Shown: positions 1 through 6,446 of the stretch, in pieces
Numbering within the stretch: position 1 is the first letter of the stretch
Layout of the letters: the number at the start of each line of letters is the position of its first letter
Assembly: GCA_964385645.1 (NCBI GenBank)
Contig: CAYLPT010000234.1
Span: forward strand, 1 to 9,234
Direction of reading: 5' to 3'
Length of the DNA: 9,234 bases
Source: CAYLPT01 sp964385645
Lineage (GTDB): Bacteria > Armatimonadota > Hebobacteria > Hebobacterales > Hebobacteraceae
Made by a program: the position numbers and the translations under genes
Notes under the pieces: generated by a model
What the model saw: only the letters and a program-made list of their open reading frames with translations
Database searches by the model: none
What the model was told of the DNA's origin: nothing

Positions 1-343
1 CGAAGGCGGCGCGGAGGGCGGCGGGGACGGCCGGGGTGAGGGAGGGCAGGTCACAGGGGAGGATCAGCACCGCGCGGGCGCAGCCCTGGAAGTGCGCGAG
101 CGCGGCCTCGATGCCGCCGAGGGGGCCGTTGCCGGGCCGCAGGTCAGGGACCACTGGTGGCCCGAGGTGCAGGTAGAGAGTGGGGTCGTTGGCGATGACG
201 GCGATGTCGTCCAGCCCCACGGCGCGGAGGGCCGCGATCGTGTGCGCGAGCATGGGGCGGCCGTCCGGTAGGGTCGCCAGGCCCTTGGGGCGGCCCTGCC
301 AGCGGCTGGCGCGGCCGCCGGCGAGGATGGCGGCGGCGATCAT
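1..343 (-). CDS. mobA: Molybdenum cofactor guanylyltransferase MobA (N-terminal 114 codons, cut by window edge)
   Basis: MobA transfers GMP from GTP to molybdopterin in the cytosol to make the guanine dinucleotide cofactor (bis-MGD) used by formate dehydrogenases. Visible in the sequence: the N-terminal nucleotide-binding loop LAGGRASRWQGRPKG (residues 7-21), a P-D-L-R-P-G-N-G-P-L-G-G-I stretch (residues 66-78) typical of the family, and LPCDLPSL (95-102) whose Asp98 matches the family's metal-binding aspartate. The C-terminal part lies beyond position 1. The ATG at 343-341 shares ATGA with the stop of fdhA, and a GGAG lies 8 bases upstream, so translation is probably coupled to fdhA. The context (a bis-MGD enzyme directly upstream) favours MobA over the related cytidylyltransferase MocA. 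A Trp stands where many homologues have Met in the loop (S-R-M-G). The family is secure; the substrate choice is an inference from family and neighbours. Confidence 0.9.
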   Translation of the reverse strand, partial: MIAAAILAGGRASRWQGRPKGLATLPDGRPMLAHTIAALRAVGLDDIAVIANDPTLYLHLGPPVVPDLRPGNGPLGGIEAALAHFQGCARAVLILPCDLPSLTPAVPAALRAAF

Positions 344-3036
344 CGGGCGGGCTCCAGCCGGACGGCGCAGACCTTGAGCTCGGGGATCTTGGCGACGGGG
401 TCGAGGGCGGCGATGGTGAGGCGGTTGGCCGGCGCCTCGCGGTAGTGGAAGGCCAGGAACACCGTGCCGGGGGCGACGCGCTCGGTGACCCTGGCGGGGA
501 TCTCGATCTGCCCCCGTCGGGAGCTCACGCGGACCGGCTCGCCGTCGGCGAGGCCGAGGCGGCGGGCGTCGGCGGGGTTGACCTCGATGGCGCCCACGGA
601 CACCAGCGTGTCGAGCACCTGGGAGTGGCGGGACATGGTGCCGGTGTGGAAGTGCTCGAGGATGCGGCCGGTGGAGAGAAGGAAGGGATAGTCCTCGTCG
701 GGCAGCTCGGGGGCGGGCAGGAACTCGACAGGATGGAACTTGCCGCGGCCGCGGGCGAAGCGCTCGGTGTGGAGGATGGGGGTGCCGGGGTGGCGCTCGT
801 CGGGGCAGGGCCACTGCAGGGAGCCGCGGGCGAGCCGCTCGTGAGTGATGCCGCCGTAGATGGGCGTCACCCGCGCAATCTCCGCCTGGATGGCGGCGGG
901 CTCGGGGTAGTCCATGGGGTAGCCGAGGCGTTGGGAGAGGTCGCAGATGATGCGCCAGTCGTCGCGGGCCTGCCCGGGCGGGGCGAGGGCCTTGCGGACG
1001 CGCTGGACGCGGCGCTCGGTGTTGGTGAAGCAGCCGTCCTTCTCGGCGAAGGCGGCGGCGGGGAGGACGACGTCGGCGAGCTGCGCGGTCTCGCTGAGGA
1101 AGATGTCCTGGACGACCAGGAGGTCGAGGCGACGCAGTGCCTCCTCGACGTGCGTGATGTCGGGGTCGCTGAGCATCGGGTTCTCACCCATGATATAGAG
1201 GGCCTTGAGCCGCCCGTCGGCGGCGGCGTTGATCATCTCCACCAAGGTCAGGCCTGCAGAGGCCGGGAGGGGGACGCCCCAGGCGGCCTCGAACTTGCGC
1301 CGGACCTCCTCGTCGGCCACCGCCTGGTATCCGGGGTAGACATTGGGCAGGGCGCCCATGTCGCAGGCGCCCTGGACGTTGTTCTGCCCTCGCAGGGGGT
1401 TGACGCCGGCGCCGGGCCGGCCGATGTTGCCGGTGAGCATGGCCAGGTTGGCGAGGGCGAGCACGTTGTCGGTGCCGCAGGCGTGCTGGGTGATGCCCAT
1501 GGAGTAGACGATGGACGCGGCGGGGGCGGAGGCGTACAGGCGAGCCGCCCTTACGATATCGGCGGCCGGGACGCCGGTGATCTTCTCAGCCAGCTCGGGG
1601 GTGTAGGGGAGGACAGAGGCGCGCCACTCCTCGAAGCCCTCCGTGCGCTGGGCGATGAAGGCCTCATCGTGGAGCCCCTCGGCGAGGATGACATGGGCCA
1701 GCGCGTTGACGAGGGCGGCGTCGGTCCCGGGCCGCTGGCGCAGGTGCAGCTCCGCGTAATCGGTCAGCTCGATCGCCCGCGGGTCGGCCACGATGAGGCG
1801 GGCGCCGGCCAAGGCGGCGCGCTTGATGGCGGCCCCGATGACGGGGTGGCACTCGGTGGTGTTGGAGCCGATCACGAAGATGGCGTCGGCCTGCTCGAGG
1901 TCGGCGATGGAGTTGGTCATGGCCCCGCTGCCGAAGGCCTGGGCGAGGCCGGCGACGGTGGAGGCGTGGCAAAGCCGGGCGCAGTGGTCCACGTTGTTGG
2001 CGCCCAGGGCGGCGCGCACGACCTTCTGGAAGAGGTAGTTCTCCTCGTTTGTGCACTTAGCGGAGGCGAGCCCGCCAATGGAGTCCGGGCCGAAGCGGTC
2101 CCTGATCTCCAGCAGCCGCCGGGCGACGAAGTCCAGGGCCTCCTCCCAGGTGGCCGGCTCGAGGCGGTCGCCGCGGCGCATCAGGGGGGTGGTGAGCCGG
2201 TCGGGATGGTGCAGGAAGTCGAAGCCGAAGCGGCCCTTGACGCACAGCAGCCCCCGCGCGCCCCCGGGCGCGGGCCGGCCGCAGACCCTTACCAGTCGTC
2301 CGGCCCGCAGGCTGAGCTCGATCTCACACCCACAGCCGCAGTAGGGGCAGATGGTGACCACATGGTCCAGGTCCCACTCCCGCCCCTGACCCTCGGCGGG
2401 GGCGGGGTAGAGGGCGCCGGTGGGGCAGACGTCGAGGCAGTTGCCGCACTCGACACAGGCGGACTCGGCCCGGGTGAGCCCGGGGGGCAGCCCGACGCGG
2501 GTCTCGAACCCGCGGCCGAGGAACTCAATGGCCCCGGACACCTGGACGCTCTGGCAGACCTCCACGCAGCGGCTGCAGAGGATGCACTTGGTGTCGTCCT
2601 GGAGGATGGCGGGGCCGTCCCGCAGCGGCTGGGCGCGCACCGGCGGGCCTGCGAACTCGGACTCCTTCACGCCCAGCTCATAGGCGTAACGCTGGAGGTC
2701 GCAGGCCCCGGCCTTCTCACAGGTCAGGCAGTCGTGCGGGTGGTCGGAGAGCAGCAGGTCAATGACCATGCGCCGGTATTCGCGGAGCGGCTCGGTGTCG
2801 GTGTGCACGACCATGCCCGGGGCGACGGGGTGGACGCAGGAGGCGACGGGCGCGCGGGCGCCCTCGACCTCGACGAGGCAGAGGCGGCAGGCGCCGCTGG
2901 GCGGAAGGCCCAGGTCAGGCTGATGGCACAGGTGCGGGATCTCGATGCCGGCGGAGAGGGCGGCCTCGAGAAGGGTAGCGCCCTCGGGGGCGGTGACCTC
3001 GCGGCCGTCTATGTTGATGGTGACATGTCGGGTCAT
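340..3036 (-). CDS. fdhA: Formate dehydrogenase catalytic subunit, NuoG-type N-terminus fused to a molybdenum FDH (898 aa, Cys type)
   Basis: Interconverts formate and CO2 at a Mo/W-bis-MGD centre and passes electrons through an iron-sulfur chain. Domains in order: [2Fe-2S] ferredoxin (C37, C50, C53, C67); His-Cys [4Fe-4S] site (H99, C103, C106, C112); two [4Fe-4S] clusters (C151/154/157/161 and C194/197/200/204); the FDH-proximal [4Fe-4S] site (C230, C233, C237, C265) followed by K267; the molybdopterin oxidoreductase body; and a C-terminal dinucleotide-binding domain from about 780. The active site is CARLCH (352-357). Cys356 (codon TGC) replaces the selenocysteine of E. coli FdhF and is followed by the conserved His; Arg549 in NPLRGQNNVQGA matches the FDH arginine. 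No Tat signal is present, so the enzyme is cytosolic. The chosen ATG has GGAG 6 bases upstream and lies 19 bases after the NuoF-like stop. A longer reading to 3420 would add 128 low-complexity residues overlapping that gene. The function is firm. Confidence 0.96.
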   Translation of the reverse strand: MTRHVTINIDGREVTAPEGATLLEAALSAGIEIPHLCHQPDLGLPPSGACRLCLVEVEGARAPVASCVHPVAPGMVVHTDTEPLREYRRMVIDLLLSDHPHDCLTCEKAGACDLQRYAYELGVKESEFAGPPVRAQPLRDGPAILQDDTKCILCSRCVEVCQSVQVSGAIEFLGRGFETRVGLPPGLTRAESACVECGNCLDVCPTGALYPAPAEGQGREWDLDHVVTICPYCGCGCEIELSLRAGRLVRVCGRPAPGGARGLLCVKGRFGFDFLHHPDRLTTPLMRRGDRLEPATWEEALDFVARRLLEIRDRFGPDSIGGLASAKCTNEENYLFQKVVRAALGANNVDHCARLCHASTVAGLAQAFGSGAMTNSIADLEQADAIFVIGSNTTECHPVIGAAIKRAALAGARLIVADPRAIELTDYAELHLRQRPGTDAALVNALAHVILAEGLHDEAFIAQRTEGFEEWRASVLPYTPELAEKITGVPAADIVRAARLYASAPAASIVYSMGITQHACGTDNVLALANLAMLTGNIGRPGAGVNPLRGQNNVQGACDMGALPNVYPGYQAVADEEVRRKFEAAWGVPLPASAGLTLVEMINAAADGRLKALYIMGENPMLSDPDITHVEEALRRLDLLVVQDIFLSETAQLADVVLPAAAFAEKDGCFTNTERRVQRVRKALAPPGQARDDWRIICDLSQRLGYPMDYPEPAAIQAEIARVTPIYGGITHERLARGSLQWPCPDERHPGTPILHTERFARGRGKFHPVEFLPAPELPDEDYPFLLSTGRILEHFHTGTMSRHSQVLDTLVSVGAIEVNPADARRLGLADGEPVRVSSRRGQIEIPARVTERVAPGTVFLAFHYREAPANRLTIAALDPVAKIPELKVCAVRLEPAR

Positions 3037-3055
3037 CGGGGACTCCGAGTGGGGG

Positions 3056-4894
3056 TCATTCGACAGCGATGGCCTCGAAGCGGCAGCGCTGGAGGCAGGC
3101 GCCGCACTTGATGCAGACGGCCTGCGTGATGGCGTGGGGCTGCTTCCGCTCGCCGGAGATGGCGCCGACGGGGCAGGCGCGGAGGCAGGCGCCGCAGCCG
3201 TTGCAGCGCTCGGCGATGACGCGGTAGCTGAGCAGCGCCTGGCAGGACCCCGCCGGGCAGCGGCCCTCGCTGACATGGGCCTCGTACTCGTCGCGGAAGT
3301 AGCGGAGGGTGGACAGGACAGGGTTGGGCGCGGTCTGGCCGAGCCCGCATAGGGAGGTGGAGGCGACCATCCGTCCGAGGCGCGCGAGGCGCTCGATGTC
3401 GGCAGGGTCGCCCTCGCCACGGGTGAAGCGGGTCAGCAGGTCGAGCATGCGGCGGGTGCCGATGCGGCAGGGGACGCACTTGCCACACGATTCGTCCTGC
3501 ACGAACTGGGTGAAGAAGCGGGCGATGTCCACCATGCAGGTGGTCTCATCCATGACGATCAGGCCGCCAGAGCCCATGATGGCGCCGACCTGCTGGAGCG
3601 AGTCGTAGTCAATGGGCAGATCGAGGTAGCGGGCGGGGACGCAGCCCCCTGAGGGGCCGCCCATCTGGGCGGCCTTGAAGCTGCGCCCCCCGGGGATGCC
3701 GCCGCCGATGTCGTAGACGATCTGGCGAAGGGTCGCGCCCATCGGCACCTCCACCAGGCCGGTGTTGCGGACCCGGCCGGCGAGGGCGAAGACCTTGGTG
3801 CCCTTGGAGGTCTCGGTGCCAATCTGCGCGTAGGCGGGAGCGCCCATCTCGATGATGCGGGGCACGTTCGCCCAGGTCTCGACGTTGTTGATGGTGGTGG
3901 GCTTTCCCCAGAGGCCGGACTGGGCGGGGAAGGGCGGCCGCGGGCGGGGCATGCCGCGGCGGCCCTCCAGGGAGGCGATGAGCGCGGTCTCCTCTCCGCA
4001 CACGAAGGCGCCGGCGCCTCTGCGGAGCTCGATGTCGAAGCTGAAGCCGGAGCCGAGGATGTCCTCCCCGAGCAGGCCTGCCTCCCGCGCCTGGGCGAGC
4101 GCCAGCTCGGCGTGCTCGATGGCGATGGGATACTCGGCGCGGACGTAGATGAAGCCCTTTGCGGCGCCGATGGCATAGGCGCCGACGAGCATGCCCTCGA
4201 TGACGAGGTGGGGGTCGCCCTCCAGCAGGGCGCGGTCCATGAAGGCGCCGGGGTCGCCCTCGTCGGCGTTGCAGACGACGTACTTCTCATCCCCGGCGGC
4301 GGCGCGCGCGAACCGCCACTTGCGCCCGGTCGGGAAGCCCGCGCCGCCCCTGCCGCGCAGCCCCGAGGCCAGGATCTCCTCGATGACTTGCTCGGGGGCC
4401 ATCTCACACAGGGCGTGGGCCGCGGAGCCGTAAGCCCCCAGGGCGAGCGCTTGCTCGAGGCTGGTGGGGTCGAGCCGGCCGCAGTTGCGGAGCACCAGCC
4501 GGGTCTGGTGGCGGTAGAATGGGAGTTCGGCGAGGAGGGGGATCGGGTGCTCGCCCTCGGCGTAGCAGAGGCGCTCGACAACCCTTCCCCCCAGGAGCGT
4601 CTCGGCGACGATCTCAGGGGCGTCCTCCGCGGTGACGCCCTGGTAGAAGACACCCTGAGGATCCACTACCACCGCCACCGCGCCCGCGCACAGGCCGTGG
4701 CACCCCACACGCAGGACACGGGCGCGCGCGCCCCTCCCGCGGTGCGCGAGCTCGGCCTCGAGCGCCTCGCAGACCTCGAGCGCGCCGAGCGCGCGGCAGC
4801 CGGTGGCGCAGACGCGGATGGCGGGCTGGTCGGGGTCGGGCGCGAGGCGGAGGCGGAGCTGCTGAAGGTCAGCGGGGGAGCGCAGAGGCGTCAT
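3056..4894 (-). CDS. nuoF: NuoF/HydB-like NAD(P)H- and FMN-binding subunit of formate dehydrogenase (612 aa)
   Basis: The diaphorase subunit, which exchanges electrons between NAD(P)H and the iron-sulfur chain through FMN. Domains in order: an N-terminal thioredoxin-like [2Fe-2S] domain (C29, C33, C65, C69); the NuoF core with the glycine-rich GLRGRGGAGFPTGRKW (178-193) and CNADEGDPGAFMDR (208-221); an SLBB-like region; the NuoF [4Fe-4S] motif ESCGKCVPCR (C470, C473, C476) with C516; and a C-terminal ferredoxin domain with two [4Fe-4S] sites (C564/567/570/574 and C594/597/600/604). Complex I NuoF lacks both terminal additions; HydB, HndC and related soluble or bifurcating subunits have them, so this is not a respiratory complex I gene despite the symbol. 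The start ATG overlaps the NuoE-like stop by 4 bases (ATGA). NAD versus NADP preference and electron bifurcation cannot be decided from the sequence by eye. Confidence 0.95.
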   Translation of the reverse strand: MTPLRSPADLQQLRLRLAPDPDQPAIRVCATGCRALGALEVCEALEAELAHRGRGARARVLRVGCHGLCAGAVAVVVDPQGVFYQGVTAEDAPEIVAETLLGGRVVERLCYAEGEHPIPLLAELPFYRHQTRLVLRNCGRLDPTSLEQALALGAYGSAAHALCEMAPEQVIEEILASGLRGRGGAGFPTGRKWRFARAAAGDEKYVVCNADEGDPGAFMDRALLEGDPHLVIEGMLVGAYAIGAAKGFIYVRAEYPIAIEHAELALAQAREAGLLGEDILGSGFSFDIELRRGAGAFVCGEETALIASLEGRRGMPRPRPPFPAQSGLWGKPTTINNVETWANVPRIIEMGAPAYAQIGTETSKGTKVFALAGRVRNTGLVEVPMGATLRQIVYDIGGGIPGGRSFKAAQMGGPSGGCVPARYLDLPIDYDSLQQVGAIMGSGGLIVMDETTCMVDIARFFTQFVQDESCGKCVPCRIGTRRMLDLLTRFTRGEGDPADIERLARLGRMVASTSLCGLGQTAPNPVLSTLRYFRDEYEAHVSEGRCPAGSCQALLSYRVIAERCNGCGACLRACPVGAISGERKQPHAITQAVCIKCGACLQRCRFEAIAVE

Positions 4895-5400
4895 GGGTCG
4901 CGATCCCGGAAGTTCCGCAGCACGGCCTCGACCTTCTGGGGGGTGAGGTTGCCGAAGTAGTGGCTGTCCACCATCATGACGGGGGCCAGGAAGCAGGTGC
5001 CGAGGCAGGCCACGGTCTCGAGGTGGAAGGTGCGGTCGGGGGTGGACTCACCCTCCTGAATGCCGAGGGCGCTCCGGATCGTGTCTAGTATGCGATCGGC
5101 GCCCTTGACGTGGCAGGCGGTGCCGCGGCAGCAGCGGATGGTGTGGCGGCCGCGGGGCTCGGTGTAGAACTGGGAGTAGAAGGTGACGATGCCCCAGATG
5201 CGGCTCAGGGGGACGCGGGCGCGGCGGCCGAGGGCCGCCAGCGCGGGCCGCGGGAGGTAGCCGTACCGGCCCTGGATCTCCTGGAGCGCCCCGATGAGGT
5301 TCGACCGGCAGAGGTCATCGAGCTCGTCGAGGAGCCCGCATATCTCGGCCTCGGAGGGCTCGACCGCCATTGCCGCGGCTGAGGGCGACTCGTGCTGCAT
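4891..5400 (-). CDS. nuoE: NuoE/HydC-like [2Fe-2S] subunit of formate dehydrogenase (169 aa)
   Basis: A small thioredoxin-fold subunit that partners the NuoF-like protein and carries one [2Fe-2S] cluster. An N-terminal helical region (about 15-75) contains LIGALQEIQGRYGYLP and the family-typical GIVTFYSQF. The cluster ligands are C91 and C96 in CRGTACHVKG, and C132 and C136 in CLGTC; FGNLTPQKV near the C-terminus matches the usual Y-x-x-L-T-P ending. It corresponds to HydC, HndA or FdsG, and is first in an E-F-catalytic order as in fdsGBA. The start at 5400 is supported by an in-frame TAG three codons upstream and a purine-rich AGGATGAGG just before it; Met11 (5370) is the only other nearby choice. 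The gene lies 84 bases after fdhD, so it may be co-transcribed or have its own promoter in that gap. Confidence 0.95.
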   Translation of the reverse strand: MQHESPSAAAMAVEPSEAEICGLLDELDDLCRSNLIGALQEIQGRYGYLPRPALAALGRRARVPLSRIWGIVTFYSQFYTEPRGRHTIRCCRGTACHVKGADRILDTIRSALGIQEGESTPDRTFHLETVACLGTCFLAPVMMVDSHYFGNLTPQKVEAVLRNFRDRDP

Positions 5401-5425
5401 AGCCTCATCCTACCCTTCTTGGTCC

Positions 5426-5448
5426 GGCCCGCGCGGCCTGGCGGGGCC
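5426..5448 (-). other. GC-rich hairpin in the leader of the NuoE-like gene
   Basis: In the RNA sense (minus strand), GGCCCCGC and GCGGGCC can pair around an 8-base loop with one bulged base, within the 84-base fdhD-nuoE gap. No run of T follows, so it is not a classical terminator. It could be an attenuator or a processing site, or it may be chance in GC-rich DNA. Confidence 0.3.
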
Positions 5449-5464
5449 ACCCGGGCGATGTTGT

Positions 5465-5493
5465 TAGATAGCACGAACAGCGCTTCAATGCAA
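5465..5493 (-). promoter_or_regulatory. Weak candidate promoter upstream of the NuoE-like gene
   Basis: On the minus strand TTGCAT (5493-5488) is separated by 17 bases from TATCTA (5470-5465), which is preceded by a TG as in extended -10 elements. Each hexamer matches only 3 of 6 consensus positions. It lies in a locally AT-richer stretch and overlaps the last codons of fdhD. Its position and spacing are right for a start of transcription specific to the dehydrogenase subunits, but the match is poor. Confidence 0.22.
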
Positions 5494-6288
5494 ATCGGAG
5501 ATGCGGCCCGCGTCGGCGTAGACGGTGAGGCTGTCGTCGCGCAGAAACCCGACGAGCGTCAGGCCGGCCTCCTGTGCGAGGGCGACGGCGAGGTCAGTCG
5601 GGGCGGAGACGCCGGCGACGATGGGCACCCCCGCGCGGGCGGCCTTCTGGACCATCTCGAAGCTGACGCGCCCGGAGAGCACGGCGACGCAGGCCTGCTC
5701 GAGCCGCCTCGCCAGCAGCAGCCGGCCGACGGCCTTGTCCAGGGCATTATGACGGCCGACGTCCTCGGCCGCCGCGAGCAGCTCGCCGGCGCCGTCGAAG
5801 AGCGCCACGGCGTGGGCGCCGCCGGTGGGCGCGAACCAGCGCTGGGCCTGCCGCAGACGCCGGCCGACCGCCAGCAGGTCTGCCGTGGAAAGGGGGGCGG
5901 CGCCCCGCAGGGGCGGAAGGCGACGACGGAGGTCGGCGATGAGCTCCCGGCCGCACAGCCCGCAGCTCGAGGCGGTGAGGAGGGCCGCCGGGCGGGCCGG
6001 AGGGCGGCGGCCGCCGGTGCGCGTGATGGAGACGCTCTGGGCGTCCTCGCGGTCGCAGTGCTGGATGGCCCCGAGGTCCTCGGGCCCCTCGATGAGGCCC
6101 TCGGCGAGGCAGAAGCCGGCAGCGAGGCTGATGTCGTCGCCGGGGGTGCGCATGAGGACTGCGCAAGGCGCGCCGTCAACGATGATCTGGAGCGGCTCCT
6201 CGACTATGACCTGGGCCTCGCCGGGGGAGAGGGCGCCGCCGGAAAGCCGCCAGACCGCGAGGCGCGCGAGCGCGCGCTCATCGCCCAT
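5485..6288 (-). CDS. fdhD: Formate dehydrogenase accessory sulfurtransferase FdhD (267 aa)
   Basis: FdhD accepts sulfur from a cysteine desulfurase (IscS in E. coli) and transfers it to the bis-MGD cofactor, which formate dehydrogenase needs to be active. Diagnostic features: EEPLQIIVDG near the N-terminus (30-39), TPGDDISLAAGF (48-59), the sulfur-relay CxxC in SSCGLCG (C109, C112), GGAHAVALF (156-164) and EDVGRHNALDK (175-185). Length and motif order are typical of the family and nothing appears missing. The ATG at 6288 is preceded by GAGG about 8 bases upstream. It is the first minus-strand gene of the locus, 84 bases ahead of the dehydrogenase subunits, and is divergent from the DUF4127 gene. 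No convincing minus-strand promoter was found in 6289-6446. Confidence 0.96.
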   Translation of the reverse strand: MGDERALARLAVWRLSGGALSPGEAQVIVEEPLQIIVDGAPCAVLMRTPGDDISLAAGFCLAEGLIEGPEDLGAIQHCDREDAQSVSITRTGGRRPPARPAALLTASSCGLCGRELIADLRRRLPPLRGAAPLSTADLLAVGRRLRQAQRWFAPTGGAHAVALFDGAGELLAAAEDVGRHNALDKAVGRLLLARRLEQACVAVLSGRVSFEMVQKAARAGVPIVAGVSAPTDLAVALAQEAGLTLVGFLRDDSLTVYADAGRISDLH

Positions 6289-6318
6289 CGGGCTCGCCTC
6301 GGGGGCCGAGGATGGAGC

Positions 6319-6337
6319 AGGCCTTCACAGGAAGCCT
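6319..6337. repeat. Imperfect inverted repeat in the fdhD leader
   Basis: AGGC(C)TTC and GAAGCCT form 7-bp arms (one bulged C) around ACAG, 31 bases upstream of the fdhD start in the divergent intergenic region. It could be a protein-binding site or an mRNA hairpin ahead of fdhD. There is no independent support. Confidence 0.3.
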
Positions 6338-6364
6338 ATTCGCCGCCGAGGCGCTCCTGTCCTG

Positions 6365-6385
6365 GGCGCGGCCGGGGGCCGCGCC
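6365..6385. repeat. Perfect 9-bp inverted repeat next to the DUF4127 promoter
   Basis: GGCGCGGCC (6365-6373), spacer GGG, GGCCGCGCC (6377-6385). The repeat ends 4 bases before the -35 box at 6390. No T-run follows on either strand, so it is not an obvious intrinsic terminator. Its place suggests an operator for the DUF4127 gene, or a strong hairpin upstream of fdhD. In DNA this GC-rich some palindromes arise by chance. Confidence 0.45.
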
Positions 6386-6389
6386 TTGC

Positions 6390-6417
6390 TTGACAGGCGC
6401 GAGGAGAGGGCTAGAAT
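6390..6417 (+). promoter_or_regulatory. Sigma-70-type promoter for the DUF4127 gene
   Basis: A perfect -35 TTGACA (6390-6395), a 16-base spacer, then -10 TAGAAT (6412-6417; 5 of 6 matches). Transcription should start near 6424, giving a leader of about 23 bases. This placement rules out starts upstream of about 6424 on this transcript, including the ATG at 6312. Confidence 0.8.
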
Positions 6418-6433
6418 GGGGGACCGTTGCGCC

Positions 6434-6442
6434 AGGAGGAGG
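6434..6442 (+). promoter_or_regulatory. Strong Shine-Dalgarno that points to an AUU start
   Basis: AGGAGGAGG lies just downstream of the promoter. From its first AGGAGG (6434-6439) there are 7 bases to ATT at 6447, which is in frame with the DUF4127 protein. No ATG, GTG or TTG in that frame lies at a usable distance. Confidence 0.75.
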
Positions 6443-6446
6443 GGCT

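Noticed and set aside
445..3111. An 888-codon open frame on the plus strand
   Set aside because: It lies wholly opposite fdhA, whose cluster and active-site motifs are unmistakable. The plus-strand translation is Gly/Val/Asp/Glu-rich with no motif, the usual shadow of a high-GC gene.
3037..3420. A 128-residue N-terminal extension of fdhA
   Set aside because: It is Ala/Pro/Ser-rich, overlaps the NuoF-like gene in another frame, and precedes a well-placed ATG with its own Shine-Dalgarno and a normal ferredoxin N-terminus.
3056..5400. Reading the NuoE- and NuoF-like genes as part of respiratory complex I
   Set aside because: No other nuo genes are present, the NuoF-like protein has extra terminal cluster domains absent from complex I, and a formate dehydrogenase catalytic subunit is next in the operon.
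6365..6387. The 9-bp inverted repeat as an intrinsic terminator
   Set aside because: Neither strand has a T-run after it, and no gene ends just upstream on either strand; both flanking genes begin here.
6312..6446. ATG at 6312 as start of the DUF4127 gene
   Set aside because: It lies upstream of the TTGACA/TAGAAT promoter, its 45 extra residues are unlike the family N-terminus, and no comparable Shine-Dalgarno precedes it.
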